A stretch of DNA of 64,000 nucleotides from an uncultured Pelagibacteraceae bacterium (GCA_902613755.1 CACMIH010000002.1:141305-205304); one strand, 5' to 3'; positions 1-8,825 are shown, counted from the stretch's first letter. Notes: generated by a model from the letters alone, not told the origin. A program made the numbers and translations.

Positions 1-523
1 CATGTAGACCAGATATTCCTGCAGCTTCCTCTAAAATGGCCCTTCTATCTGTTGGTTTCGCAGTTACTAATGCACCTATTCTTCCTTGGCTAATCATAGA
101 TGGAGAGTGTGCACCAGTCGAAAGATCTGCAAAAAACATTTGAGCATCTCTTGCTCTTACCTCTTTATCATTTATGTAAAATTTAGATCCTTTATCTTTT
201 TCTATTTTTCTTCTAACTTGTATTTGCTCTGTTTCACGATATTGAATAGGACCTTCTTTATCTTTGTTTTCAACTTCAATTGAAACTTCTGCAATATTTT
301 TTGATGCTTTATTAGATGTTCCTGAAAATATAACATCCTCCATACCAGATCCACGCATACTTTTTGCAGAGGTCTCTCCCATTACCCATCTTAAAGATTC
401 TACAATGTTAGATTTGCCACAGCCGTTAGGACCCACTATACCTGTGAGACCATCTTCAATTAAGAAGTTGGTTTTTTCTGCAAAAGATTTAAATCCATTT
501 AATTGGATTTTTTTAAACTCCAT
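1..523 (-). CDS. smc: Chromosome segregation ATPase SMC, N-terminal part (cut by window edge)
   Basis: This is the first 174 codons of an SMC protein, which organises and segregates the chromosome as a coiled-coil ATPase ring. The translation starts MEFKKIQLNGFKSF and has the Walker A loop GPNGCGKSN at residues 31-39, followed by the SMC-type stretch SLRWVMGE. The reading frame runs off the left end, so the coiled coil, hinge and Walker B are not in the window. The ATG lies 8 bases after the stop of the DsbA-like gene, so smc is the last visible gene of a dciA-dsbA-smc run. Confidence 0.95.
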   Translation of the reverse strand, partial: MEFKKIQLNGFKSFAEKTNFLIEDGLTGIVGPNGCGKSNIVESLRWVMGETSAKSMRGSGMEDVIFSGTSNKASKNIAEVSIEVENKDKEGPIQYRETEQIQVRRKIEKDKGSKFYINDKEVRARDAQMFFADLSTGAHSPSMISQGRIGALVTAKPTDRRAILEEAAGISGLH

Positions 524-531
524 GCACTAAC

Positions 532-1110
532 TTATATCAGTTTTTCTAATGCTTTTTTCAAATTTTTATAAGTTAGAGCTTTTTCAAATTTTTTGTTGTT
601 GATAATTATCGTAGGAGTTGAGCTCACTTTGAAGTTTTTAGTACCATCGATTCGATCATTTAAAACAAAATCCTCAATTTCTTTGTTGTTTACACAAGAA
701 TCGAAATCAATACTAAAACCTTCATTTTTCAAAAATTTTTGGAGATTTTTATTTGCCTCCTGTATCGAACTTCCTTTGACCCATTTCTGTTGATTTGCGT
801 ATAAGCTTTCCAAAATATCAGAGTTTCCATCATTTTTACATTGAGCAACTTTTGATGCATTGAAGGCTGCAATATCTAATGGAAAATGTCTAAATTCAAT
901 TTTAGCGATTCCAGTATCAAGAAATTCTTTTTTAAGTTCAGGGAAAACATTTTTGTGAAAATTAGCACAATGACTACAAGTTAATGACTCAAAAGCAATA
1001 ATAGTTATTTTTGCATCTTTACTACCAACAGTTATCCTTTTAATTTCTTCAGCCTGTACATTTAAGACTGTAGTAAAAAGTATTAATAATAAGAATATAG
1101 TTTTTTTCAT
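532..1110 (-). CDS. Exported DsbA-family thiol-disulfide oxidoreductase
   Basis: A 192-residue protein with an N-terminal signal peptide (hydrophobic residues 4-18, likely cleavage after VQA at 20) and a thioredoxin-like fold. The active-site motif is C45-S-H-C48 in the context FESLTCSHCANFH. The cis-proline loop SSTPTIIIN lies near residue 168. It resembles the DsbA/BdbD/DsbG group that oxidises or isomerises disulfides in the periplasm. Its ATG overlaps the dciA stop by 4 bases (ATGA), so it is translationally coupled to dciA. Which Dsb class it belongs to cannot be decided from sequence alone. Confidence 0.88.
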   Translation of the reverse strand: MKKTIFLLLILFTTVLNVQAEEIKRITVGSKDAKITIIAFESLTCSHCANFHKNVFPELKKEFLDTGIAKIEFRHFPLDIAAFNASKVAQCKNDGNSDILESLYANQQKWVKGSSIQEANKNLQKFLKNEGFSIDFDSCVNNKEIEDFVLNDRIDGTKNFKVSSTPTIIINNKKFEKALTYKNLKKALEKLI

Positions 1111-1595
1111 TTCTCTTTAAAAACCCTGGTTAACTCTGCTAATGATTTTTTAATTTTTTCGTTTTTAACATCTTTAATTTTATTTTGATATTTACTAATT
1201 GCCACATTTTTAACTTTTGTATCACTCGAGCCCGTCATTTCATGTTCATCATCAAAACTTATAAATTTAAGCTTTTCAACAACGGAATAGCCAAAAAAGT
1301 TATTCATTTTATTTAAAATATCTTTCTTCGAATATTCTACGTCAACTTCATGTCCTCGCTTAACCATAACCACTAAGGTGCTAACACCAAATTTATTTGA
1401 GTTTTTAAATGTTTTTGGATAGCAAATTTTAAATAATTCACTTCCAACTAAATATTTCCAATTGCTCAGTGTTTCTGAATATACATGACCTTTTTTATTA
1501 ATTATTTTTTTGACATTTTTTGGCAAAGTGTCTTTGAAAGATCTTAATCCTTGAATGCTAGCGTTTCTCTGCTTAGTATTATTTTTAGATTGCAT
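1107..1595 (-). CDS. DUF721/DciA-like protein (putative replicative helicase loader)
   Basis: A 162-residue basic protein. The core SNWKYLVGSELFKICYPKTF followed by a STLVVMV strand matches the DUF721/DciA family. DciA proteins load the DnaB helicase in bacteria lacking DnaC/DnaI. The C-terminal third is lysine-rich and probably disordered. The ATG is at 1593-1595 and directly abuts the divergent mutY ATG, with no base between them. No later methionine precedes the conserved region, so this start seems right. It heads the dciA-dsbA-smc run. The family call rests on pattern recognition. Confidence 0.78.
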   Translation of the reverse strand: MQSKNNTKQRNASIQGLRSFKDTLPKNVKKIINKKGHVYSETLSNWKYLVGSELFKICYPKTFKNSNKFGVSTLVVMVKRGHEVDVEYSKKDILNKMNNFFGYSVVEKLKFISFDDEHEMTGSSDTKVKNVAISKYQNKIKDVKNEKIKKSLAELTRVFKEK

Positions 1596-2582
1596 ATGAA
1601 AGATCCAATAATAACAAATAATATTCTTAATTGGTATGATTTAAATAAAAGATCTTTACCCTGGAGAAAGAATGTTTCTCAAACAAAAAAGCAATATTAC
1701 ACTTTAGTAAGTGAATTTATGTTGCAGCAAACCCAGGTTGCAACGGTAATACCTTACTTTAACAGATTTATAAAAAATATTCCTACAATTGAAAAATTAT
1801 CTAAATATGATGATAGAAAATTAATTAAACTTTGGGAGGGTCTTGGATACTATTCAAGAGTAAGAAATTTAAAAAAAACAGCTCAACTAGTTGTAAAAAA
1901 TTTTAATAAAAAAATACCTAGAAATTTTTTTGATTTAAAGTCTCTTCCAGGAATTGGAGATTATACAGCAAGTGCAATTTCTGCAATTGCATTCAATCAA
2001 CCAATAATTCCTCTAGATGGTAATATTGAAAGAGTGCTAAAGAGATACTTATTTTTAAAAAAACAAAATCAAATAAAAAAAGAAAATTTACACAAGAAGA
2101 AAAAAATTTTTGGAACATCTATCAAAAGATCTAGTGATTATGCTCAAGCCTTAATGGAATTAGGAGCACTAATTTGTAAACCTGTTAGTCCTAATTGTAA
2201 GAATTGTCCATTAGTAAAAAAATGTAAATCGTTTAAAAATAAAAATTTTGATTTAGTAAAATTTAAAAAAAAAGATAAGCAAACTTTTTACAAATTAAAT
2301 GTTTATAAAAAAAATAATCATTATTTATTAATTAAAAATAACAAATTTAATTTTTTGAAAAATTTTAATATTTTCCCAATGAAAGAAGTAAATAATCCTA
2401 AAAATTTTGATAAAGATTTGAATTTTAAAATGTCTAATATGAGCATGAATATTAAAATTGAATATAAAAATAAATTTAATTTAAATAAAAATAATTATTG
2501 GATCGATCCAACAAAGCTTCAAAATTATACACTGCCAACATTTACAAAAAAGATAGTAAAATTTTTAGAAAGTCATAAATGA
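1596..2582 (+). CDS. mutY: A/G-specific adenine glycosylase MutY
   Basis: MutY removes adenine mispaired with 8-oxoguanine. I start it at ATG 1596 (MKDPIITNN), not at the in-frame ATG 1551, because the conserved N-terminus begins here; this gives 328 residues. Visible landmarks are LPWR (21-24), catalytic Glu40 in SEFMLQQTQV, the helix-hairpin-helix LPGIGDYTA (117-125), catalytic Asp141 in PLDGNIERV, and the 4Fe-4S ligands C194-X6-C201-X2-C204-X5-C210. The C-terminal NUDIX-like domain is strongly diverged and lysine/asparagine-rich. The start abuts dciA head to head. The end overlaps the next gene by 4 bases. Confidence 0.96.
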   Translation: MKDPIITNNILNWYDLNKRSLPWRKNVSQTKKQYYTLVSEFMLQQTQVATVIPYFNRFIKNIPTIEKLSKYDDRKLIKLWEGLGYYSRVRNLKKTAQLVVKNFNKKIPRNFFDLKSLPGIGDYTASAISAIAFNQPIIPLDGNIERVLKRYLFLKKQNQIKKENLHKKKKIFGTSIKRSSDYAQALMELGALICKPVSPNCKNCPLVKKCKSFKNKNFDLVKFKKKDKQTFYKLNVYKKNNHYLLIKNNKFNFLKNFNIFPMKEVNNPKNFDKDLNFKMSNMSMNIKIEYKNKFNLNKNNYWIDPTKLQNYTLPTFTKKIVKFLESHK

Positions 2583-3721
2583 AAAAAATAGCAATAATTG
2601 GTGCTGGAATTTCTGGTTTGTATATTGCCAATTTATTCAAAGATCATAAGGATTATCAAGTTACGATTTATGAAAAAAGGAATTCAATAGAAATGGAAGA
2701 AGGCTATGGAATTCAGTTGTCGGTAAATAGTGTAAAGCTATTAAATAAAATAGGCTTCGCTTCTATCACTGAAGAGGAAAAATTTAATCCAAAAAAAATT
2801 GATTTTTATGAAATCAAAAATTCAAAAAAAATTTGTGACTTAGAAATTTCAAAATTTAATTCTGAAGATTGTAAATATACAACATTGAAAAGATCAAAAT
2901 TACTTCAATTTTTAAAAAAACAAATAAACGAAGATATAATTAAATATAACCATAGTATTGAACAGATTGATTATGATAAAGATTCAATAAAATTAATATT
3001 TGATAAAAATAAAATAACTTGCGATTACTTAATTATTTCAGACGGTGTGTTTTCTAAGGGGAAGTTATTAATTTCGACTAATAAAGCAAAACCAATTTAC
3101 AATGATACGATTGCTATTAGGGGCAGTATATCGAGAGAAAATCTTCAAAATATAAATGAAGAAAATATTTCTTTGTTTTTAGGACCGAATTTTCATTATG
3201 TGGTTTATCCACTTAATAGTGATGAAAATTTAAATTTTATTGGCATTTTAAAACATAAATTAAATTCAAATGAGCAAGAGAACTACAATCTTTTTACCGA
3301 GAGTTCATTTATTAAAAATATTAAATTTAAATTATCTCAAAAAGTTTCTCAAAGTTTTTTGGAAAGTCTTCAAAATATTAAATTATTTCCAATATTTGTA
3401 AGTAAATATTTATATAATCCTCCAAAAAATATATTCCTTGTAGGAGATGCTTTTTTTGCTTTTTCTCCTTCATTTGCGCAGGGAGCTTCCCAATCAATTG
3501 AGGGAGCTAATGAATTATACGAATGTTTAATAAATAATAATAATTTTTATGATATCAGATTAAAGAGAGTAAAAATGATTAATAGTAGATCTAATTTCAA
3601 TCAATTTGCCTTCCATTTATCAAATCCAATTATGATTAAATTTAGAAATATTTTTTTAAAACTTTTAACTAAAAATAAAAAATTTTTACAAAGTTATTTG
3701 GGTAAAATTTATAAAAATTAA
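2579..3721 (+). CDS. FAD-dependent monooxygenase of the PHBH/UbiH fold
   Basis: A 380-residue flavoprotein hydroxylase. It has the dinucleotide-binding motif GAGISG (8-13) with a downstream acidic residue (IYEKR), and the second FAD motif LVGDAFFAFSPSFAQGA near residue 287. The family usually has D-A-A-H-x3-P there; here it is D-A-F-F-A-F-S-P. Substrate is unknown: ubiquinone-ring hydroxylases, kynurenine 3-monooxygenase and salicylate-type hydroxylases share this fold. The ATG overlaps the mutY stop (ATGA), so the two are co-translated. It converges on ccrM with a 4-base tail overlap. Confidence 0.8.
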   Translation: MKKIAIIGAGISGLYIANLFKDHKDYQVTIYEKRNSIEMEEGYGIQLSVNSVKLLNKIGFASITEEEKFNPKKIDFYEIKNSKKICDLEISKFNSEDCKYTTLKRSKLLQFLKKQINEDIIKYNHSIEQIDYDKDSIKLIFDKNKITCDYLIISDGVFSKGKLLISTNKAKPIYNDTIAIRGSISRENLQNINEENISLFLGPNFHYVVYPLNSDENLNFIGILKHKLNSNEQENYNLFTESSFIKNIKFKLSQKVSQSFLESLQNIKLFPIFVSKYLYNPPKNIFLVGDAFFAFSPSFAQGASQSIEGANELYECLINNNNFYDIRLKRVKMINSRSNFNQFAFHLSNPIMIKFRNIFLKLLTKNKKFLQSYLGKIYKN

Positions 3722-4788
3722 TTTTTAGAAATTAATCTTTGTCTTAGATAATCAATCGGATAAGTTCGTCCATTTATATTACAGTGCCAAAAAGTCCATC
3801 CATTACAACTTTCAGCTCCTAAAATAGTAGCAGCAACTTTGTGTATAGAACCCTCAGCTTGATTATGTTTAATACTACCATCAGCCAAAATTCTGGCAGT
3901 TATTTTCTTTTTATTATCAAATATATTAGTACCAGGTTTAATGATACCAAGCTCAACTAATGAGCCAAAAGGAATTCTTGGTTTTGATCTATTATTTTTT
4001 AGCGTATCCAGTAAATCATCTTCAATAGGTGTTGTGTTTTTTAGTCTTTGCTCTGCAGCTTTAAAATAATTTTTTTCTTTTTCTATACCAAAATAATTTC
4101 TTCTTAATTTTTTAGCTACTGTAGCAGTAGTTCCTGATCCTAAAAAAGGATCAAGTATAAAGTCATTTTTATTTGATGTAGCTAGTAAAATTCTATGCAG
4201 TAGTGCTTCTGGTTTTTGTGTTGAGTGAATTTTTTTGCCATTTTTTTTGAGTCTTTCAGAACCATTGCATATTGGAAGATCCCAATTAGATCTCATTTGC
4301 AAATCATCATTTAAACATTTTAAAGATTGATAATTGAATGTGTATTTTGATTTCTCACTTTTAGAAGCCCATATTAAAGTTTCATGAGCGTTTGTGAAAC
4401 GTGTTCCTCTAAAGTTTGGCATTGGATTACTTTTATTCCAAATAACATCATTTAAAATCCAGAAACCTAAATTTTGGATTGCTGTGCCAACTCTAAAAAT
4501 ATTATGGTAGCTTCCTATAACCCAAATAGCTCCATCTTTTTTTAAAATTCTTTTACATTCACTAAGCCATTCATAAGTGAAATCATCATATTTTTTAAAA
4601 TTTTCAAATTTATCCCACTTATCATTTACCGCACTAACCTTTGATCTATCCGGTCTAGTTAATTCACTTTTTAATTGTAAGTTGTAAGGAGGATCAGCAA
4701 AAATTAAATCAAAAGTTTCACGTGGAATTTTTTTTAATTCTTCGAGACTATCTCCATTAATTATTTTATTTTTGAAATCTGTTTTCAT
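3718..4788 (-). CDS. ccrM: CcrM-type DNA adenine methyltransferase (GANTC)
   Basis: A beta-class N6-adenine methyltransferase of 356 residues, close to the length known for Caulobacter CcrM. The catalytic DPPY motif is at residues 32-35 (ADPPYNLQ), and the SAM-binding motif LDPFLGSGTT lies near residue 215. A C-terminal extension (GWTFWHCNINGRTYPIDYL) is the extra domain typical of CcrM rather than of generic HinfI-type enzymes. CcrM methylates GANTC and couples methylation state to the cell cycle in alphaproteobacteria. No restriction partner is adjacent. Its own promoter carries GANTC sites (see the regulatory feature). Confidence 0.94.
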   Translation of the reverse strand: MKTDFKNKIINGDSLEELKKIPRETFDLIFADPPYNLQLKSELTRPDRSKVSAVNDKWDKFENFKKYDDFTYEWLSECKRILKKDGAIWVIGSYHNIFRVGTAIQNLGFWILNDVIWNKSNPMPNFRGTRFTNAHETLIWASKSEKSKYTFNYQSLKCLNDDLQMRSNWDLPICNGSERLKKNGKKIHSTQKPEALLHRILLATSNKNDFILDPFLGSGTTATVAKKLRRNYFGIEKEKNYFKAAEQRLKNTTPIEDDLLDTLKNNRSKPRIPFGSLVELGIIKPGTNIFDNKKKITARILADGSIKHNQAEGSIHKVAATILGAESCNGWTFWHCNINGRTYPIDYLRQRLISKN

Positions 4789-4793
4789 TTGTA

Positions 4794-4853
4794 AAAATTA
4801 ATTAGACTCCAAATGGATTCTTCGGTCAACCTGAGATTGAAAAATTTGGATTC
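4794..4853 (-). promoter_or_regulatory. Predicted ccrM promoter carrying GANTC sites
   Basis: Read on the minus strand, a -35 box TTGACC (4824-4829) and a -10 box TCTAAT (4801-4806) are separated by exactly 17 bases. The expected transcription start is near 4794, only about 6 bases before the ATG at 4788, so the mRNA would be almost leaderless. Three GANTC sites lie here: 4805-4809 (touching the -10 box), 4816-4820 (in the spacer) and 4849-4853 (about 20 bases upstream of the -35 box). This is a prediction from sequence only. Methylation control is inferred. Confidence 0.6.
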
Positions 4854-4892
4854 GATTAGTGTTTCTAATTTAGAAGGTAACTAGATGTAGTG

Positions 4893-5453
4893 TTAATTTA
4901 TTTTAGATATTGGTGAAAAAGTTTTTCTATGATGTTTAGTAATACCTAATTTTTTCAAAGCTTTTAAGTGCTGTTTTGTTCCGTACCCAAAGTTTTTATC
5001 CCAATCATAACCTTTATTTTTTTTTGATAAGGTGGTTATAAACTTATCTCTTGATACTTTTGCAATTATAGAAGCTGCCGAAATAGAAGGGACTTTTTTA
5101 TCTCCATTAATAACTGATTTTAAATTATAATTTTCTAATTCTGGAGTTTTGTTTCCATCTATAAGAACGTATGTTGGTTTTTTCTTAAGTTTTTTGATGG
5201 CTCTTTTCATAGCTAGTAAACTTGCCTGCAGTATATTCAGCTTCTCTATTTCTTTGACAGAGGCTTTCCCCACAGACCAAGTCGAATTTTTTTTTATATA
5301 TCTACATAGATACTCTCGCTCTTTTTTACTTAATGATTTTGAATCTTTTAATAACTTTGGATTAATTGATTTTTTTAAAATTACTGCTGAAGCATAAACA
5401 GGACCAATTAAACTTCCTCTACCAACCTCATCAACCCCAGCAATAATTTTCAT
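4893..5453 (-). CDS. rnhB: Ribonuclease HII
   Basis: Cleaves the RNA strand of RNA-DNA hybrids, including single ribonucleotides left in DNA. The hallmark GVDEVGRGSLIGPVYA is at the N-terminus with the catalytic Asp-Glu pair. The second acidic motif VLIDGN and the motif SISAASIIAKVSRD follow. I use the ATG at 5451-5453, whose first base is the last base of the upstream glycosylase stop (TGATG). An in-frame TTG one codon earlier is a weaker candidate. Length is 186 residues, normal for the family. About 100 bases of promoter sequence separate it from ccrM downstream. Confidence 0.96.
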   Translation of the reverse strand: MKIIAGVDEVGRGSLIGPVYASAVILKKSINPKLLKDSKSLSKKEREYLCRYIKKNSTWSVGKASVKEIEKLNILQASLLAMKRAIKKLKKKPTYVLIDGNKTPELENYNLKSVINGDKKVPSISAASIIAKVSRDKFITTLSKKNKGYDWDKNFGYGTKQHLKALKKLGITKHHRKTFSPISKIN

Positions 5454-6172
5454 CAAGTTTTTAACTTCATATCTTTAATTTTGTCTCTAATTTTCTTTAA
5501 ATCTTCCCAAGAGTGTTTTTTATTTTCTGGGAAACGGATTAAATAAGATGGATTAAAAGTTATCATTAAAGGGAATGTTTTGTTTTTTAAGATAACCTCC
5601 TTCCAGTGTCCTCTTTCGGCAGATATTTTTTCACTTATTCCTGTTACAGCCTCCATTGCTGAACTACCCATCAAGACAATAATCTTTGGGTTTATAATTG
5701 ATATATGCTCTTTTAAAAATACTGAGTATCTTTTAATTTCGGTTGATGTTGGTTTTCTGTCATCAGGTGGTCTAAAATTGATTGCATAACTTGTATAAAT
5801 ATTTTGTCTCTTGATATTGATGGCTATAAGCATTTTGCTAAGAAGTTCGCCAACTTCACCTCTAAATGGGACGCCCAATTTTTCTTCTTGAGTCCCAGGA
5901 GCCTCTCCAATCAACATTAAAGGACTATTTATATTTCCCTCACCTAAAATAATTTTGTTTGAATTTTCTTTCAATTTACAATTTTCAATTGAATTTATTT
6001 GATCCCTTAAATTTTTAAGTAATTCTTCTTTATTGGTCTGCTGAGTGACATTAACCGTTTCTAAAATATTAAATCTATTTATTGGCTTATCAGTAAATAT
6101 AAATTTTGGCTCAATTATATTTATTAGTTCTTGGTTTAATTTGGTATTTTGATTTATCACTTTTTTAGTCAT
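5453..6172 (-). CDS. Uracil-DNA glycosylase, family-4-like, without the usual Fe-S cysteines
   Basis: A 239-residue protein with the family-4 UDG motif GEAPGTQEEKLGVPFRG (residues 89-105), the NFRPPDDRKPT segment (132-142) and the C-terminal motif NPSYLIR (207-213). It excises uracil from DNA. Family-4 enzymes normally bind a 4Fe-4S cluster through four cysteines, but only one cysteine (C65) exists in the whole protein. The family's usual His-Pro-Ser/Ala motif reads Asn207-Pro-Ser. It is translationally coupled to rnhB (TGATG). The fold assignment is good; activity is inferred. Confidence 0.82.
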   Translation of the reverse strand: MTKKVINQNTKLNQELINIIEPKFIFTDKPINRFNILETVNVTQQTNKEELLKNLRDQINSIENCKLKENSNKIILGEGNINSPLMLIGEAPGTQEEKLGVPFRGEVGELLSKMLIAINIKRQNIYTSYAINFRPPDDRKPTSTEIKRYSVFLKEHISIINPKIIVLMGSSAMEAVTGISEKISAERGHWKEVILKNKTFPLMITFNPSYLIRFPENKKHSWEDLKKIRDKIKDMKLKT

Positions 6173-6183
6173 AGTATGGTTAT

Positions 6184-7869
6184 ATGTTCCTAAAATTTTT
6201 AAAATTAGTACTAATAATATTTATATCTTATCAGACACCTTTGTATTCTAAAAGTGCTACTTTTAATGATTTCAACTCAAGAGATTTATCAAATTATTTT
6301 TCTGGAATTGTTGCGTTTGAAAATCGTGACAATTCTGAAGCATTAAAATTTTTTAATCTAACTAGAGTATTGATTAACAAACATGATAATTATTTAAGAA
6401 GATATGTTAATTCTTTAGTTTTAGACAACAAAATACCCCAAGCAATTAATTTACTAAATTATAACGTAAATAAATCTAATTCTGATTTTTATGATGCGTA
6501 TATAATTTTAATAATTGACAGTTTAAAGAAAAATAATTTTAAAAAAGCTGATGAATATTTAACACAGAGTTTAAAATTTCAAGATCAAGATAGGATAAAC
6601 CTGGTTATATTTGAAACATTAAAACAGTATATTTATACTTTTAAAAATAAAAAAATTTTAGATAACAAAAAAAATTTTGGAAATCTTTCTCTTATAGCTG
6701 AGACATTCCAAAGATGTTATATTGATGATAAAAAAACCTCATCATTTTTTCTTTCTTTAATAAGTAATCAACAAGGTGATTATTCAAGATACACTTTCTT
6801 TTATCTTAATTATTTAATTGATAACAACAAACTAAATGAAGCAAGATCAGTTGTTGAAAAAATTGATTATATAAATTCAACACTTTTACTTTCACAAAGT
6901 AAAAGTTGGGTAGAAAGAGAAAAATTTGATGATTTTGGAAAAATTTTTTCATGCAAAGATCATAATGACATTGTAAGTGAGTTTTTATTTTTAATCTCTA
7001 ATCTTTATTCTTCTCAAGATAATTTTGAAAAATCAAATTTTTATTTAAATTTATCAAGCTATTTAAATCCTAAGTTTGAATTTAATCTGTCATTGGTTGC
7101 AGATAATTTTTATCTTAATGATGAATTTGAAAAAGTAAAAAGGATCTTAAAAAACTTTAAAAAAGAAGATGAATTTTATTATTGGTTTAGATTAAAAAAA
7201 GAAGCTCAAATAATAAATCAAGAGCAGGATTATGAAAATGGAATTAAATACATAGATTCAAAATTAAATAAAATTGAAAATCCTAATATAAGAATGATTT
7301 TTGACTTAGCTAATATTTATAAAAATTCTAAAAATTATGAAAAGGCAATAGATCGTTATACTGAAATTATTTTAACACTGGATGACAATTCACTTATTAA
7401 ATCAGATGTATTGTATCGCAGAGGAGGTAGTTATGAAAGAATGGGTAATTATCAAAAGTCAGATGAAGATTTACTGCATGCACTTAGAATTGATCCTAGT
7501 GATGCATATATTTTAAATTACCTTGCTTACTCTTGGTTAGAGCGTGATTATAAAATTAATGAAGCAATGGATATGTTGAAAACAGCATATGATTTAAAAA
7601 GCAATGATCCATATATTATTGATTCAATTGGATGGGCATATTTTTTAATAGAGGATTATATAGAGGCAGAAAAGTATCTAAAAAGAGCCGTTGAATTAAT
7701 GCCAGATGACCCAATCGTGAATGATCATTATGGAGACATTTTATGGAAATTAAATCGAAAAATTCAAGCAAGATATTTTTGGAATAACGTATTAACTTTT
7801 GATGACACCGAAGACGATATGAGGGAGAAAATAAATATTAAAGTAATTGAGGGTCTTAAAAATTCATAA
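6184..7869 (+). CDS. Exported tetratricopeptide-repeat protein
   Basis: A 561-residue protein with an N-terminal hydrophobic signal (residues 2-20, LKLVLIIFISYQTPLYS) and helical repeats throughout. The clearest TPR units lie in the last third: YKNSKNYEKAIDRYTEIIL, SDEDLLHALRIDPSDAYIL and EAEKYLKRAVELMPDDPIV. It probably works as a protein-protein scaffold in the periplasm or on a membrane. The partner is unknown. The ATG lies 11 bases from the divergent UDG start, and the stop is followed immediately by ispE, so it is co-transcribed with an isoprenoid gene. This is a conserved arrangement at most by inference. Confidence 0.75.
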   Translation: MFLKFLKLVLIIFISYQTPLYSKSATFNDFNSRDLSNYFSGIVAFENRDNSEALKFFNLTRVLINKHDNYLRRYVNSLVLDNKIPQAINLLNYNVNKSNSDFYDAYIILIIDSLKKNNFKKADEYLTQSLKFQDQDRINLVIFETLKQYIYTFKNKKILDNKKNFGNLSLIAETFQRCYIDDKKTSSFFLSLISNQQGDYSRYTFFYLNYLIDNNKLNEARSVVEKIDYINSTLLLSQSKSWVEREKFDDFGKIFSCKDHNDIVSEFLFLISNLYSSQDNFEKSNFYLNLSSYLNPKFEFNLSLVADNFYLNDEFEKVKRILKNFKKEDEFYYWFRLKKEAQIINQEQDYENGIKYIDSKLNKIENPNIRMIFDLANIYKNSKNYEKAIDRYTEIILTLDDNSLIKSDVLYRRGGSYERMGNYQKSDEDLLHALRIDPSDAYILNYLAYSWLERDYKINEAMDMLKTAYDLKSNDPYIIDSIGWAYFLIEDYIEAEKYLKRAVELMPDDPIVNDHYGDILWKLNRKIQARYFWNNVLTFDDTEDDMREKINIKVIEGLKNS

Positions 7870-8715
7870 ATGAAAATTAATAAAATTAAATCTAATGCAA
7901 AGCTAAATTTAGCACTAAATATTACTGGAAAAAAAAAAGTTTTACATAAAATTGAAAGTATTATTGGTTTCATAGACCTACATGATGTTATTTCAATAAA
8001 TCAATATATTGGAAAAAAACATCATATTTCTTTTTATGGAAAATTTTCTAAAAATATTGGAAAAAAAAATTCTGTTCAAAAATTATTTCAAATACTAGAT
8101 AGAGAAAATTTATTAAAAAATAAAAAATTTAAAGTTAAAATTAAAAAATTAATTCCCCAAGAAGCTGGGTTGGGTGGGGGATCGATGAATGCAGCTAGTG
8201 TGTTTAATTATTTGATTAAAAAAAAAATTATTAATCCTAATCATAAGAAAATTCGAAGTATTTGTGACTCGGTTGGTTCTGATGTTATTTTAGGAGCCAT
8301 TTCATCCAGCTGTGTATTGTCATCGGGTGGTAGAATTAAAAAGATTTATGACGCTCCAAAATATTATTCTACTTTAGTAAAGCCTGATTTTGGGTGCTCA
8401 ACTAAAAAAATATACTCTGCTGTTCGAAAATATACAAAACCAAAATATAACAAACCTAAAAAAAATATGTTTGGAGTTAAATATTTAATTGATCAACAAA
8501 ATGCCCTCGAAACAATAGCACTCAAAAAATATCCAAAACTTAAAAAAATAAAGTTATTCTTAGAAAATATTAATAATCCATTATTTGTAAGAATGACTGG
8601 TTCAGGATCAACAATTGTTGCCTATTATAATTCATTAAAGAGTTGTAAATTGGCAAAAGCTAAATTTAAAAGAAAATATAAAAATTATTGGTGTGTTACA
8701 GCAAAAACTATATGA
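7870..8715 (+). CDS. ispE: 4-diphosphocytidyl-2-C-methyl-D-erythritol kinase
   Basis: A GHMP-family kinase that phosphorylates CDP-methylerythritol in the non-mevalonate isoprenoid pathway. The N-terminus NAKLNLALNITGK and the glycine-rich ATP loop PQEAGLGGGSMNAAS (96-110) are typical of IspE. The C-terminal motif MTGSGSTIVA also fits. At 281 residues it matches the family. It begins on the base after the TPR stop codon. About 33 bases after its stop a tRNA gene begins on the same strand. Confidence 0.93.
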   Translation: MKINKIKSNAKLNLALNITGKKKVLHKIESIIGFIDLHDVISINQYIGKKHHISFYGKFSKNIGKKNSVQKLFQILDRENLLKNKKFKVKIKKLIPQEAGLGGGSMNAASVFNYLIKKKIINPNHKKIRSICDSVGSDVILGAISSSCVLSSGGRIKKIYDAPKYYSTLVKPDFGCSTKKIYSAVRKYTKPKYNKPKKNMFGVKYLIDQQNALETIALKKYPKLKKIKLFLENINNPLFVRMTGSGSTIVAYYNSLKSCKLAKAKFKRKYKNYWCVTAKTI

Positions 8716-8748
8716 ATTTTATATTTTTATGTTATAGGAAGCTAGTAT

Positions 8749-8822
8749 TGGGGCGTAGCCAAGCGGTAAGGCACGGGTTTTTGGTACCTGCATCCTAGGT
8801 TCGAATCCTAGCGCCCCAGCCA
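8749..8822 (+). tRNA. tRNA-Gln (anticodon TTG)
   Basis: A complete cloverleaf. Acceptor TGGGGCG (8749-8755) pairs with CGCCCCA (8812-8818), followed by discriminator G8819 and an encoded CCA at 8820-8822. The anticodon stem CGGGT/ACCTG closes the loop TTTTGGT with anticodon TTG. The T arm is CTAGG-TTCGAAT-CCTAG (8795-8811). The sequence follows the bacterial glutamine tRNA pattern, including the U1 start. Only three bases separate its CCA from the ATG of the next gene. Confidence 0.97.
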
Positions 8823-8825
8823 TTT

